Positions 1-7,409 of a stretch of DNA of 43,920 nucleotides are shown in pieces (the stretch's first letter is position 1; every line of letters starts with the position of its first letter). A program made the translations under genes and the position numbers. The stretch spans positions 1 through 43,920 of the forward strand of contig DFQQ01000029.1 of assembly GCA_002377855.1 (NCBI GenBank). Reading direction: 5' to 3'. This DNA is from Acidovorax delafieldii. Lineage in GTDB: Bacteria > Pseudomonadota > Gammaproteobacteria > Burkholderiales > Burkholderiaceae_C. Under the pieces are notes generated by a model. The model did not search any database. It was given only the letters and a program-made list of their open reading frames with translations, and was not told the DNA's origin.

Positions 1-65
1 GTGTTTGTTTTGTTGTTGGGGGGGGGCGCCCCCCCCCCCCTGGGGGGGGGGTGTCCCAGGGGTTT
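1..65. other. Homopolymer-rich, probably erroneous contig end
   Basis: Runs of 8-13 G or C interrupt the coding frame of the ETF-QO C-terminus just after the iron-sulfur cysteines. The family normally continues with a conserved tail of the type WVTPEGGGGPNY. Here the frame stays roughly aligned with it, but the bases are replaced by poly-G and poly-C. This looks like low-quality read ends, not biology. Confidence 0.7.
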
Positions 66-1711
66 TTTGGCGACGGCTCCTTGATGTCGCAGGTTTTGCA
101 GTGCACGCAGTTTTGCGCGTTGATCTGCAGGCGCTGGGCATCGCCGCCCTTGGCGGTGTCGGGCACAAACTCGTACACACCCGCCGGGCAGTAGCGCGCT
201 TCGGGGCCTGCATATTTCGCCAGGTTGATGTTGACTGGCACGCTCGGGTCCTTGAGCGTCAGGTGAGCCGGTTGGTTCTCTTCATGGTTGGTGTTGCTGA
301 TGAACACGCTGGAGAGGCGGTCAAACGTCAGCTTGCCATCGGGCTTGGGGTAGACGATGGGTTTGCACTGCGCGGCGGGCTTGAGGTATGCGTGGTCGGG
401 CTTGTCGCGGTGCAGCGTCCAGGGAATGTGGCCGCGCAGCACGAATTGCTCAAAGCCGTTCATCAGCGTAGCGGTGGTCAGGCCGTACTTGAACCAGTTC
501 TTGAAGTTGCGGTCCTTGTTCAGCTCGGTGTGCAGCCAGCTGGCTTCGAACGCCTTGGGATAGGCGCTCAGTTCATCGTGCTGGCGGCCGGCCACCACGG
601 CTTCGTAGGCGGCTTCAGCGGCCAGCATGCCGGTTTTGATGGCGGCGTGACTGCCCTTGATGCGGCCCACGTTCAGATAGCCTGCGTTGCAGCCCACCAG
701 AGCGCCGCCTGGGAACACCGTCTTGGGCAGCGCGTTGATGCCGCTGGCATTGATCGCACGTGCACCATACGAAAGGCGCTTGGCGGTGACTTCGCCCTTC
801 TCGTTCTCGAAGTAGTAGCGGACGTTAGGGTGGGTCTTCCAGCGCTGGAATTCTTCAAACGGGCTGAGGTAAGGGTTGCCGTAACCCAGGCCGGTGACGA
901 AGCCCACGGCTACCTTGTTGTCCTCCAGGTGGTAGAGGAACGCGCCGCCGTAGGTGTCGTTTTCCATCGGCCAGCCGGCGGTGTGCATCACAAAGCCGGG
1001 CTGGTGGCGCTTGGGGTCGATTTCCCACAGCTCCTTGATGCCGATACCAAAGCTCTGGGGATCGCGGCCTTCATCGAGCTTGAAGCGCGAGATCAGTTGC
1101 TTGCCCAGGTGGCCGCGTGCACCTTCGGCAAAAACGGTGTACTTGCCCAGCAGCTCCATGCCCAGCTGGAAGTTCTCGGTGGGCTCACCTTCCTTGCTGA
1201 TGCCGAGGTTGCCCGTGGCCACACCGCGCACCGATCCGTCGGCGTTGTACAGCACCTCGGCCGCAGCAAAGCCAGGGAAAATTTCCACGCCCAGGGCCTC
1301 TGCCTGGTCTGCAAGCCACTTGGTAACTGAACCCAGGCTCACGATGTAGTTGCCGTGGTTGTGGGCGAAGGGGGGCAGCAGTGGGTTGGGCACTCGAAAA
1401 CCCGACTTCTGGCTCAGGAAAATATACGCGTCGTCCGTTACGGGCTGGTTCAGAGGAGCTCCCTTGGCCTTCCAGTCGGGGATCAACTCTGTGAGGGCCT
1501 TGGGGTCCATGATGGCCCCGGACAGGATGTGCGCTCCTGCTTCGGAGCCTTTCTCCAGCACGACCACGGAAATCTCTTTGCCGTTTTCAGCGGCCAATTG
1601 CTTGAGCCGGATGGCAGTAGACAGCCCACCAGGACCGCCGCCGACGACGACCACGTCGTATTCCATGGATTCGCGGGGGCCGTATTGGGCAAGAATTTCT
1701 TCGTTTGTCAT
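1..1711 (-). CDS. Electron transfer flavoprotein-ubiquinone oxidoreductase (3' end damaged)
   Basis: This enzyme passes electrons from reduced ETF, loaded by acyl-CoA and related dehydrogenases, to ubiquinone at the inner membrane. The minus-strand reading begins at ATG 1711 (MTNEEILAQYG) and shows an N-terminal FAD dinucleotide-binding motif (VVVVGGGPGGLS). Near the C-terminus are the four cysteines of the 4Fe-4S cluster: YCPAGVYE, then NCVHCKTC. About 550 residues are read, close to the usual full length. The last ~20 codons (bases 1-65) degenerate into runs of G and C and no normal C-terminus or stop is seen, so the gene is partial or corrupted at the window edge. It is divergent from the SDR gene across a 143-bp region. 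Family assignment is secure; the true end is not visible. Confidence 0.93.
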   Translation of the reverse strand, partial: MTNEEILAQYGPRESMEYDVVVVGGGPGGLSTAIRLKQLAAENGKEISVVVLEKGSEAGAHILSGAIMDPKALTELIPDWKAKGAPLNQPVTDDAYIFLSQKSGFRVPNPLLPPFAHNHGNYIVSLGSVTKWLADQAEALGVEIFPGFAAAEVLYNADGSVRGVATGNLGISKEGEPTENFQLGMELLGKYTVFAEGARGHLGKQLISRFKLDEGRDPQSFGIGIKELWEIDPKRHQPGFVMHTAGWPMENDTYGGAFLYHLEDNKVAVGFVTGLGYGNPYLSPFEEFQRWKTHPNVRYYFENEKGEVTAKRLSYGARAINASGINALPKTVFPGGALVGCNAGYLNVGRIKGSHAAIKTGMLAAEAAYEAVVAGRQHDELSAYPKAFEASWLHTELNKDRNFKNWFKYGLTTATLMNGFEQFVLRGHIPWTLHRDKPDHAYLKPAAQCKPIVYPKPDGKLTFDRLSSVFISNTNHEENQPAHLTLKDPSVPVNINLAKYAGPEARYCPAGVYEFVPDTAKGGDAQRLQINAQNCVHCKTCDIKEPSPKNPWDTPPPGGGGRPPPTTKQT

Positions 1712-1786
1712 GAGTGTCTCGTCGGGCGTTTGATAATGGTTCGATTTTCTACCGGCAATAGTGTGACCACTGTCTGGCTGGGGACT

Positions 1787-1814
1787 GATTGTATGCAAGC
1801 GAATGCAGACAATC
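1787..1814. promoter_or_regulatory. Dyad in the ETF-QO/SDR divergent promoter region
   Basis: GATTGT (1787-1792) and ACAATC (1809-1814) form perfect 6-bp arms, with two internal TGCA tetramers placed symmetrically. The adjacent CGAACGATCG is also palindromic in its core. The dyad lies between two divergent genes of acyl-CoA metabolism, so a shared operator is a reasonable inference. The binding protein is unknown. Confidence 0.4.
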
Positions 1815-1854
1815 GAACGATCGTGCTTTTTTCATGGATTTGGAGGGCTTTCAA

Positions 1855-2637
1855 ATGGCATACAGCATCGACCTGTCTGGCCGCGTGGCTTTTGTGACCG
1901 GTGCATCCAGCGGTCTCGGGGCCCAGTTTGCCCGTACCTTGGCACGCGCTGGCGCGGGCGTGGTGCTGGCCAGCCGGCGCATTGAAAAACTCAAGGAGCT
2001 GCGGGCCCGCATCGAAGGCGAGGGCGGCGACGCCCATGTGGTGGAACTGGACGTGACCGACCAAGACTCCATCAAGTCCGCCGTGGCGCATGCGGAAACC
2101 GAAATGGGCTCGATCGATATCCTGGTCAACAACTCGGGCGTGAGCACCACCCAGCGCATTCAGGACGTGACGCCTGAAGACTACGATTTCATCTTCGATA
2201 CCAACGTCAAAGGTGCTTTCTTCGTGGCCCAAGAAGTGGGCAAGCGCATGCTGGCCCGCTCGCGCGGCGCGGCGCCGGGCAGCTTCACGGGCGGGCGCAT
2301 CATCAACATTGCCTCGATGGCGGGCCTGAAGGTGCTGCCGCAAATTGGCGCGTATTGCATGAGCAAGGCCGCCGTGGTGCAGATGACACGGGCCATGGCG
2401 CTGGAATGGGGCAAGTTCGGTATCAATACCAATGCCATCTGCCCTGGTTATATCGACACCGAGATCAACCACCACCACTGGCAAACCGAACAAGGCCAGA
2501 AGCTGGTGAACATGCTTCCGCGCAAGCGCGTGGGCAGCCCTGAAGACCTGGACGCCCTGCTGGTGATGCTGGCCAGTGACCAAAGCCATTTCATCAACGG
2601 CGCGGTGATTGCCGCAGACGACGGCTTTGCGGTCTGA
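1855..2637 (+). CDS. SDR family NAD(P)-dependent oxidoreductase
   Basis: A classical short-chain dehydrogenase/reductase of 260 residues. It has the Rossmann motif TGASSGLG (15-22), the NNSG motif (92-95) and the catalytic triad Ser154, Tyr167, Lys171 (YCMSK). The start at ATG 1855 is chosen because a GGAGGG ribosome site lies 7 nt upstream and the family begins just before the Rossmann strand; an in-frame ATG at 1789 would add 22 unrelated residues. The thioesterase follows 38 nt later, so the two are probably co-transcribed. Opposite ETF-QO, a role as a hydroxyacyl-CoA or related alcohol dehydrogenase in acid catabolism is plausible, but the substrate cannot be read from sequence. Confidence 0.93.
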   Translation: MAYSIDLSGRVAFVTGASSGLGAQFARTLARAGAGVVLASRRIEKLKELRARIEGEGGDAHVVELDVTDQDSIKSAVAHAETEMGSIDILVNNSGVSTTQRIQDVTPEDYDFIFDTNVKGAFFVAQEVGKRMLARSRGAAPGSFTGGRIINIASMAGLKVLPQIGAYCMSKAAVVQMTRAMALEWGKFGINTNAICPGYIDTEINHHHWQTEQGQKLVNMLPRKRVGSPEDLDALLVMLASDQSHFINGAVIAADDGFAV

Positions 2638-2675
2638 CCCTGGTTGGCCGTGGGCGCACAGGGCAGGGGGGTGTA

Positions 2676-3095
2676 ATGCGAATTGAGATTCCCGAGCTCA
2701 AGAAACTGGTCTACGAGATGCGCTTTCCAGTGCGCTGGGGCGACATGGACGCGATGGGCCACGTCAACAACACGGTGTACTTCCGCTACCTGGAAACTGC
2801 CCGCATCGAATGGATGCGTTCGGTGGGCTGCAACCCTGCGCCCGACGGGCAGGGGCCGGTAATCGTCAATGCCTTCTGCAACTTCTACCGCCAGCTCGAA
2901 TACCCGGCGGACGTGTTGCTCAAGCTGTACGTGAGCGACCCCGGGCGTACCACCTTTGAGACCTGGGGCACCATGGAACGCGAGGACGAGCCGGGCGCTG
3001 TCTGCGCGGCCGGTGGCGCGACCACTATCTGGGTGGACTTTCCCCAGCAAAAAGCAATTGCCCTGCCGGACTGGATGCGGGCCTTGGTGGACTAG
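2676..3095 (+). CDS. Acyl-CoA thioesterase, 4HBT/YbgC-like hotdog fold
   Basis: A 139-residue single hotdog domain. The N-terminal segment carries the 4HBT active-site signature WGDMDAMGHVNN (residues 21-32), with acidic residues Asp23 and Asp25, followed by the helix YFRYLETARIEWM. Proteins of this family hydrolyse acyl-CoA or hydroxybenzoyl-CoA thioesters in the cytoplasm. It lies 38 nt after the SDR gene on the same strand, suggesting a two-gene unit handling CoA-linked acids. The chain length preference is not predictable. Confidence 0.9.
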   Translation: MRIEIPELKKLVYEMRFPVRWGDMDAMGHVNNTVYFRYLETARIEWMRSVGCNPAPDGQGPVIVNAFCNFYRQLEYPADVLLKLYVSDPGRTTFETWGTMEREDEPGAVCAAGGATTIWVDFPQQKAIALPDWMRALVD

Positions 3096-3230
3096 GTAAG
3101 GCTCACAAAACTCCCTTGGCGTTGTGTGTCTTGTCGTCCTTTGCGTACCGCCTGCGACAAAACACCTGGCCAAGGCCGTTGCGCTGGGTTTTGTGAGCCG
3201 CTCTGAGCCGCCTCGGTTGTGAAGAGAAAT

Positions 3231-3280
3231 TGGCTCTGGCGCTTGATAAATAAGCGCTACAAGCTATTGAAAATATAGCA
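3231..3280. repeat. Dispersed double-hairpin repeat, copy 1
   Basis: Two adjacent hairpins: GCGCTT (3239-3244), 7 nt, AAGCGC (3252-3257); then GCTAT (3263-3267), 7 nt, ATAGC (3275-3279). The same two modules recur at six other intergenic or gene-end sites in this window. It sits between convergent genes. Confidence 0.75.
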
Positions 3281-3355
3281 ACTAGGACTCTGCTGAGGAT
3301 TGTGTGTGCTAGTGGCTCAACGCCCGCGCGCTGCCGCCTGGGGACTGGGTGGTTC

Positions 3356-4078
3356 TCAAGGCAGCGCCACGCACTGCCACAGTGGCATGCCCCGGTCTTG
3401 CGCCGCACCGAGCAGCAGCACGCGCTGCAGGCCGGGCAGGTAACGGATGGTTGTTTGGGGCGCGGTGTAGGCGGCGGTGTCGTTGAGCTGCTCCATCAGC
3501 TGCAGTTTTTGGCCAGAGGCGTTATGTGTGATGGTGAGCGTGCGGGCGCCGGTGTACAGCGTTTGCGGGATGCGTCCCTCGGTGCCATAAAAGCCGCCGC
3601 GCACGGTGCGCACGCGCTGCTTGCCGGCAAAGGTCGTGTGGATGCGCAGTTGGCCGTCGGCGCTGGTGCAGTCGTCGGTGAAGCCGGCTGCGCAGGTCAT
3701 GGGCAGCAGTTCGCTGTGCTGCACCGCGCGCACCTCGGGCGCTTTCGCTTCACTGAGGGGCACGCTGACCAAGCGGGCGCAGGTGGCCGTGGCCTCCACG
3801 CGCCATGCGGCGGCCAAGGGGTGATCTTCAATGCCCAGGCGCGGCACACCCAAGCCGGCGGCTACCCAATAGGTAGGCGGCTGCCCGCCGTTGTGCAGCA
3901 GCGAACTGCTGGGCCAGGGCTGCATGCGGCCCGCGGGCAGCTCTATGGGCAGGGTGTGCAGGGGCAGTGCGTTGGGCTGGCCCGCCACCCACTGAAATCC
4001 ACCCGCCATCGCCGCCGTGCAGCCCAGGCTGGCCAGCCCGCTGGCCGCCGCGCGCAGCAGCCGGGGCAGGCGCGTCAT
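3356..4078 (-). CDS. Secreted protein of unknown function
   Basis: A 240-residue protein with an N-terminal signal peptide: basic MTRLPRLLR, then a hydrophobic stretch ending near AMA|GG at about residue 26. The mature part is beta-rich in appearance, with four cysteines that could form two disulfides (around TCARL, MTCAAGFTDDC and the C-terminal WQC). I recognise no domain. Its ATG overlaps the stop of the upstream AhpD-like gene (ATGA), so it is translationally coupled to that gene. A periplasmic or outer-surface role is inferred only from the signal peptide. Confidence 0.7.
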   Translation of the reverse strand: MTRLPRLLRAAASGLASLGCTAAMAGGFQWVAGQPNALPLHTLPIELPAGRMQPWPSSSLLHNGGQPPTYWVAAGLGVPRLGIEDHPLAAAWRVEATATCARLVSVPLSEAKAPEVRAVQHSELLPMTCAAGFTDDCTSADGQLRIHTTFAGKQRVRTVRGGFYGTEGRIPQTLYTGARTLTITHNASGQKLQLMEQLNDTAAYTAPQTTIRYLPGLQRVLLLGAAQDRGMPLWQCVALP

Positions 4079-4653
4079 GTCTTGGGTTTGGGCAGGCGGC
4101 CCATCAAGTAGAACTCGGGGTTGGGCATCATTCCGGCAAAGCTGGCCATGCGGTTGGACAAGCCGAAAAACGCAGTGATGGCGGCAATGTCCCAGATGTC
4201 CTCATCGTCAAAACCATGGGCGTGCAGCGCCCCGAAGTCTGCGTCTTCGATGGCGTGCGACTGCTGGCACACCTTCATTGCGAAGTCGAGCATGGCGCGC
4301 TGGCGCGGTGAGATATCCGCCTTGCGGTGGTTCACGGCCACCTGGTCGGCCACCAGGGGTTTTTTCTCGTAGATGCGCAAGATGGCGCCGTGGGCCACCA
4401 CGCAATACAGGCACTGGTTGGCAGCGCTGGTGGTGGTGACGATCATTTCCCGCTCACCCTTGGTGAGGCTGCCTTCTTCTTTCAGCATGAGGGCATCGTG
4501 GTATGCGAAAAAGGCCCGCCATTCGGCCGGGCGGCGCGCAAATGCAAGAAACACGTTGGGGACGAAGCCGGCCTTTTCCTGTACCTCCAGGATGCGGGTG
4601 CGAATGTCGTCTGGCAGCGTGTCCAGGTCGGGGTGGGGGTAGCGTGTCGTCAT
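4075..4653 (-). CDS. Peroxidase-related AhpD/CMD-family protein
   Basis: A 192-residue all-helical carboxymuconolactone decarboxylase-like protein of the peroxidase-related subfamily. The AhpD-type redox motif is intact: Cys81-Leu-Tyr-Cys84 followed by His88 (QCLYCVVAHG), preceded by Glu68 in GEREM. Proteins of this type reduce alkyl hydroperoxides or transfer electrons to peroxiredoxins. The C-terminal segment NPEFYLMGR is typical of the TIGR01926-like group. It is the first gene of a two-gene unit with the secreted protein, overlapping by 4 nt. The physiological partner is unknown. Confidence 0.88.
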   Translation of the reverse strand: MTTRYPHPDLDTLPDDIRTRILEVQEKAGFVPNVFLAFARRPAEWRAFFAYHDALMLKEEGSLTKGEREMIVTTTSAANQCLYCVVAHGAILRIYEKKPLVADQVAVNHRKADISPRQRAMLDFAMKVCQQSHAIEDADFGALHAHGFDDEDIWDIAAITAFFGLSNRMASFAGMMPNPEFYLMGRLPKPKT

Positions 4654-4767
4654 GGAAGATGTCTCCGGGTCTTGTTGCGGCGCATTGGTCTCATCGCCAG
4701 TGCATCATCATAGGATTGCCGCTGCAACCTTCCCCGGCTCAGCACGGGTTCTCAGAAAGCACTTTCC

Positions 4768-5160
4768 ATGACCACAACCACTTCAAAAGATTTTGAACAG
4801 GGCTTGCTCACCCGCAAACAGGTGATGGGTGAAGACTTTGTCGCCAATGCCTTTGCCAATGCCACCGATTTCACGATGCCCATGCAGGAGTTCATCACCC
4901 GCAACGCCTGGGGAGACGTGTGGCAGCGCCCGGGGCTCGACATGAAAACGCGCAGTTTGATCACGGTGGCATTGCTGACCGCGTTGGGCAAACAGCATGA
5001 GCTCAAGGGGCATGTGCGTGGCGCGCTCAACAACGGTGCCTCGGCGCAAGAGATCCAGGAAGTGCTGCTGCACGCGAGCATCTACTGCGGCGTGCCCACA
5101 GCGGTGGACGCGTTTCGCTCGGCGGCCGAAGTGATCGACGGACCGAAAAAGACCGCGTGA
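4768..5160 (+). CDS. Carboxymuconolactone decarboxylase family protein (PcaC-like)
   Basis: A 130-residue protein matching the full length of stand-alone 4-carboxymuconolactone decarboxylase (GLLTRKQVMGEDFV near the N-terminus, NAWGDVWQRPGLD in the middle, LLHASIYCGVPTAVDAF near the end). It lacks the CxxC pair seen in the neighbouring AhpD-like protein, which fits PcaC better than AhpD. PcaC decarboxylates gamma-carboxymuconolactone in protocatechuate breakdown, a route ending in CoA transfer; scoAB lies 0.7 kb downstream. No other pca gene is present here, so the pathway role is inferred. Confidence 0.85.
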   Translation: MTTTTSKDFEQGLLTRKQVMGEDFVANAFANATDFTMPMQEFITRNAWGDVWQRPGLDMKTRSLITVALLTALGKQHELKGHVRGALNNGASAQEIQEVLLHASIYCGVPTAVDAFRSAAEVIDGPKKTA

Positions 5161-5192
5161 TGGCGGGCCGGCCGGGCGTCAGAGCGACAGGC

Positions 5193-5738
5193 TCACTGCC
5201 CTGCAAGCAGCTTGTGTACCAGGTCGGCCGCCGTCGATGCGTTGTATTTGCGCATGAGGCGCGCGCGGTAAATCTCCACCGTGCGGTGGCTGATCGACAG
5301 CGTGCGGCCGATCTCCTTGGAGGTCAGCCCTTCCAGCAGGCGTGCCGCCACCTCGCGCTCACGGCCAGTGAGCTCGGCACGCACAGGGCGTTGTGAACTG
5401 AGGTCTTCAAAGCTCCAGATGCCCGAGGCGTGTGGCTCATCGCGGTTGAGGGCCCGGCCAGACACATGGCACCAGAACAGTTCGCCATTGGCGCGCTTCA
5501 TCACGCGGTTGTCGGCATAGTGGCCCTTTGCGTTCAGGATCGGGGCCATGTGGGCGCCCAGGCGTTCGTACTCGTCGGCGCTGGGGTAGAGGATCTGGAA
5601 CGACTGGCCCATCAGCACTTCGCGCGAGGCGCCGAACATTTCGCACACGTGCCGGTTGCAGTCGACCATTGTCCGGTTGCGTGACAGCACCAAGCCCACG
5701 GGAGCCAAATCAAAAGCCAGTCGGTAATCTACGTCCAT
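5193..5738 (-). CDS. PAS-LuxR transcriptional regulator
   Basis: A 181-residue protein with an N-terminal PAS fold (about residues 5-110; FDLAPVGLVLSRNR, then FWCHVSGRAL) and a C-terminal LuxR/FixJ helix-turn-helix (LTGREREVAARLLEGLTSKEIGRTLSISHRTVE). There is no receiver domain, so it probably senses a small molecule or redox state directly through PAS. ATG 5738 is preferred; an in-frame TTG at 5759 would add seven residues. It is transcribed away from scoAB, and the perfect dyad at 5797-5820 lies between them, making it the obvious candidate regulator of that operon. The ligand is unknown. Confidence 0.9.
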   Translation of the reverse strand: MDVDYRLAFDLAPVGLVLSRNRTMVDCNRHVCEMFGASREVLMGQSFQILYPSADEYERLGAHMAPILNAKGHYADNRVMKRANGELFWCHVSGRALNRDEPHASGIWSFEDLSSQRPVRAELTGREREVAARLLEGLTSKEIGRTLSISHRTVEIYRARLMRKYNASTAADLVHKLLAGQ

Positions 5739-5796
5739 GGTGCTGGTGTTTTTCTGCAAACGGTTCAGAGCCCACTGAGGGCAAATCTTTACGGGG

Positions 5797-5820
5797 TACT
5801 ACTTATGGGGCTAAGTAGTA
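5797..5820. promoter_or_regulatory. Perfect 9-bp dyad, candidate operator for the PAS-LuxR regulator
   Basis: TACTACTTA (5797-5805) and TAAGTAGTA (5812-5820) are perfect inverted repeats separated by 6 nt. The dyad lies 35 nt upstream of scoA and 58 nt from the regulator start. Length and symmetry fit a dimeric HTH protein. Assignment to the neighbouring regulator is inference from position. Confidence 0.65.
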
Positions 5821-5854
5821 TCGTAGTGCATCAAACATTCGCAAGGAGATCGTG

Positions 5855-6562
5855 GTGAACAAGTTATTTCCCTCCGCGGCCAAGGCGCTGGAAGGTGTGG
5901 TTGCTGACGGTCAGCTGCTGGCCGTGGGCGGCTTCGGGCTGTGCGGCATCCCGGAAGCCCTCATCGACGCTTTGCGCGACTCGGCAGTGAAGAATCTCAC
6001 GGTCATCTCCAACAATGCGGGTGTGGATGGGTTTGGCCTGGGCAAGCTGCTGGAAACCCGCCAAATCAAGAAGATGATTTCTTCGTACGTGGGCGAAAAC
6101 AAGGAGTTTGAACGCCAGTATCTGGCGGGCGAACTGGAACTGGAGTTCACCCCCCAGGGCACGCTGGCCGAAAAGCTGCGCGCAGGCGGCGCGGGCATTC
6201 CGGCCTTCTTCACCAAGACCGGCGTGGGCACCATCGTGGCCGAAGGCAAGGAACTGCGCGATTTCGACGGCGAGACCTACGTGATGGAGCGCTCGCTGGT
6301 GCCAGACGTGTCGCTGGTCAAGGCTTGGCGCGCAGACAAGTCGGGCAACCTGCAGTTCCGCCTGACGGCACGCAACTTCAACCCCGCAGCCGCCACGGCC
6401 GGCAAGATCTGCATCGTCGAAGTGGAGGAAGTGGTGGAGACCGGCGCGATGGCGCCCGATCAGGTCCACCTGCCTGGCATTTACGTGCACCGCATCGTGC
6501 ACAACGCCACGCCCGAAAAGCGCATCGAAAAGCGCACCATCACAGACAAGGCCGGCGTCTGA
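5855..6562 (+). CDS. scoA: 3-oxoacid CoA-transferase subunit A
   Basis: The alpha subunit of a heterodimeric succinyl-CoA:3-oxoacid CoA transferase, which activates acetoacetate or another 3-oxoacid with CoA. It is 235 residues long with the family glycine signature LLAVGGFGLCGIPEALI near the N-terminus. Two consecutive GTG codons occur at 5852 and 5855; the second is chosen because AAGGAG (5843-5848) then has a 6-nt spacer and the protein begins with the usual MNK. scoB follows after 44 nt. The product could also act on 3-oxoadipate (PcaI-like), given the PcaC-like gene nearby. Confidence 0.92.
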   Translation: MNKLFPSAAKALEGVVADGQLLAVGGFGLCGIPEALIDALRDSAVKNLTVISNNAGVDGFGLGKLLETRQIKKMISSYVGENKEFERQYLAGELELEFTPQGTLAEKLRAGGAGIPAFFTKTGVGTIVAEGKELRDFDGETYVMERSLVPDVSLVKAWRADKSGNLQFRLTARNFNPAAATAGKICIVEVEEVVETGAMAPDQVHLPGIYVHRIVHNATPEKRIEKRTITDKAGV

Positions 6563-6606
6563 GCCCGCCGCAGCACAACAGTACAGAACAAGCTGGAGAA
6601 GTAACT

Positions 6607-7248
6607 ATGTCGTGGAGTCAAGACCAAATGGCGGCGCGTGCCGCCCACGAGCTCGAAGACGGCTTTTATGTGAACCTGGGCATTGGCATCCCCACCTTGG
6701 TGGCCAACTTTGTGCCCGCCGACAAGGAAGTGTGGCTTCAGTCTGAAAACGGCATGCTGGGCATTGGCCCCTTTCCGACCGAGGACGAGGTGGACGCCGA
6801 CCTCATCAACGCGGGCAAGCAGACCGTCACCACTATCAAGGGATCTTCCATTTTTGGCAGTGATCAGTCATTCGCCATGATCCGTGGCGGCAAGATCAAC
6901 CTGTCCATCCTCGGCGCCATGCAGGTCAGCGAGAAGGGCGACCTGGCGAACTGGATGATCCCCGGCAAGATGGTCAAGGGCATGGGGGGCGCCATGGACC
7001 TGGTAGCCGGCGTCAAGCGCGTGATCGTGCTCATGGAACACGTGGCCCGCAAGAAAGATGGCACGGAAGATATGAAGATTTTGCCCAGCTGTACCCTGCC
7101 TCTGACAGGCGTGGGCGTGGTGGACCGCATCATTACCGACCTGGGCGTGATGGATGTGACGTCAGAAGGCCTCAAGCTCGTGGAACTGGCCCCGGGCGTG
7201 AGCTTTGAGCAGATCCAGTCGAAGACGGGCGTGACCTTGCTGCGCTGA
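6607..7248 (+). CDS. scoB: 3-oxoacid CoA-transferase subunit B
   Basis: The beta subunit of the CoA transferase, 213 residues. It carries the catalytic glutamate Glu47 in the motif SENGMLGIGPFP, which forms the glutamyl-CoA thioester intermediate. ATG 6607 is preceded by a GGAG ribosome site. It directly follows scoA and is followed by a strong intrinsic terminator at 7271-7305, so scoAB is a complete two-gene operon. Substrate range (acetoacetate versus 3-oxoadipate) is not fixed by sequence. Confidence 0.93.
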   Translation: MSWSQDQMAARAAHELEDGFYVNLGIGIPTLVANFVPADKEVWLQSENGMLGIGPFPTEDEVDADLINAGKQTVTTIKGSSIFGSDQSFAMIRGGKINLSILGAMQVSEKGDLANWMIPGKMVKGMGGAMDLVAGVKRVIVLMEHVARKKDGTEDMKILPSCTLPLTGVGVVDRIITDLGVMDVTSEGLKLVELAPGVSFEQIQSKTGVTLLR

Positions 7249-7270
7249 GTGCGGTTTTTGCGATGCCTGA

Positions 7271-7305
7271 AAGGGCCGGTTGCCATCCGTGGCGCCGGCC
7301 CTTTT
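7271..7305 (+). terminator. Intrinsic terminator of scoAB
   Basis: AAGGGCCGG (7271-7279) pairs with CCGGCCCTT (7295-7303), with a further short GCCA/TGGC pairing in the loop, followed by a T tract. It starts 23 nt after the scoB stop. Confidence 0.85.
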
Positions 7306-7409
7306 TCATGTGCGCGCTCCCGGCCGAGCGTCTGTTGCTGTCACCGTGTGGACAACGTGCTGCCGGATAGTGCGCTGGGCGACTGCACTGTGTGCAGGCA
7401 GCCGTGACA

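Noticed and set aside
5..1330. Long plus-strand open frame opposite ETF-QO
   Set aside because: It is an antisense shadow of the real minus-strand gene, as shown by the FAD and iron-sulfur motifs on the other strand.
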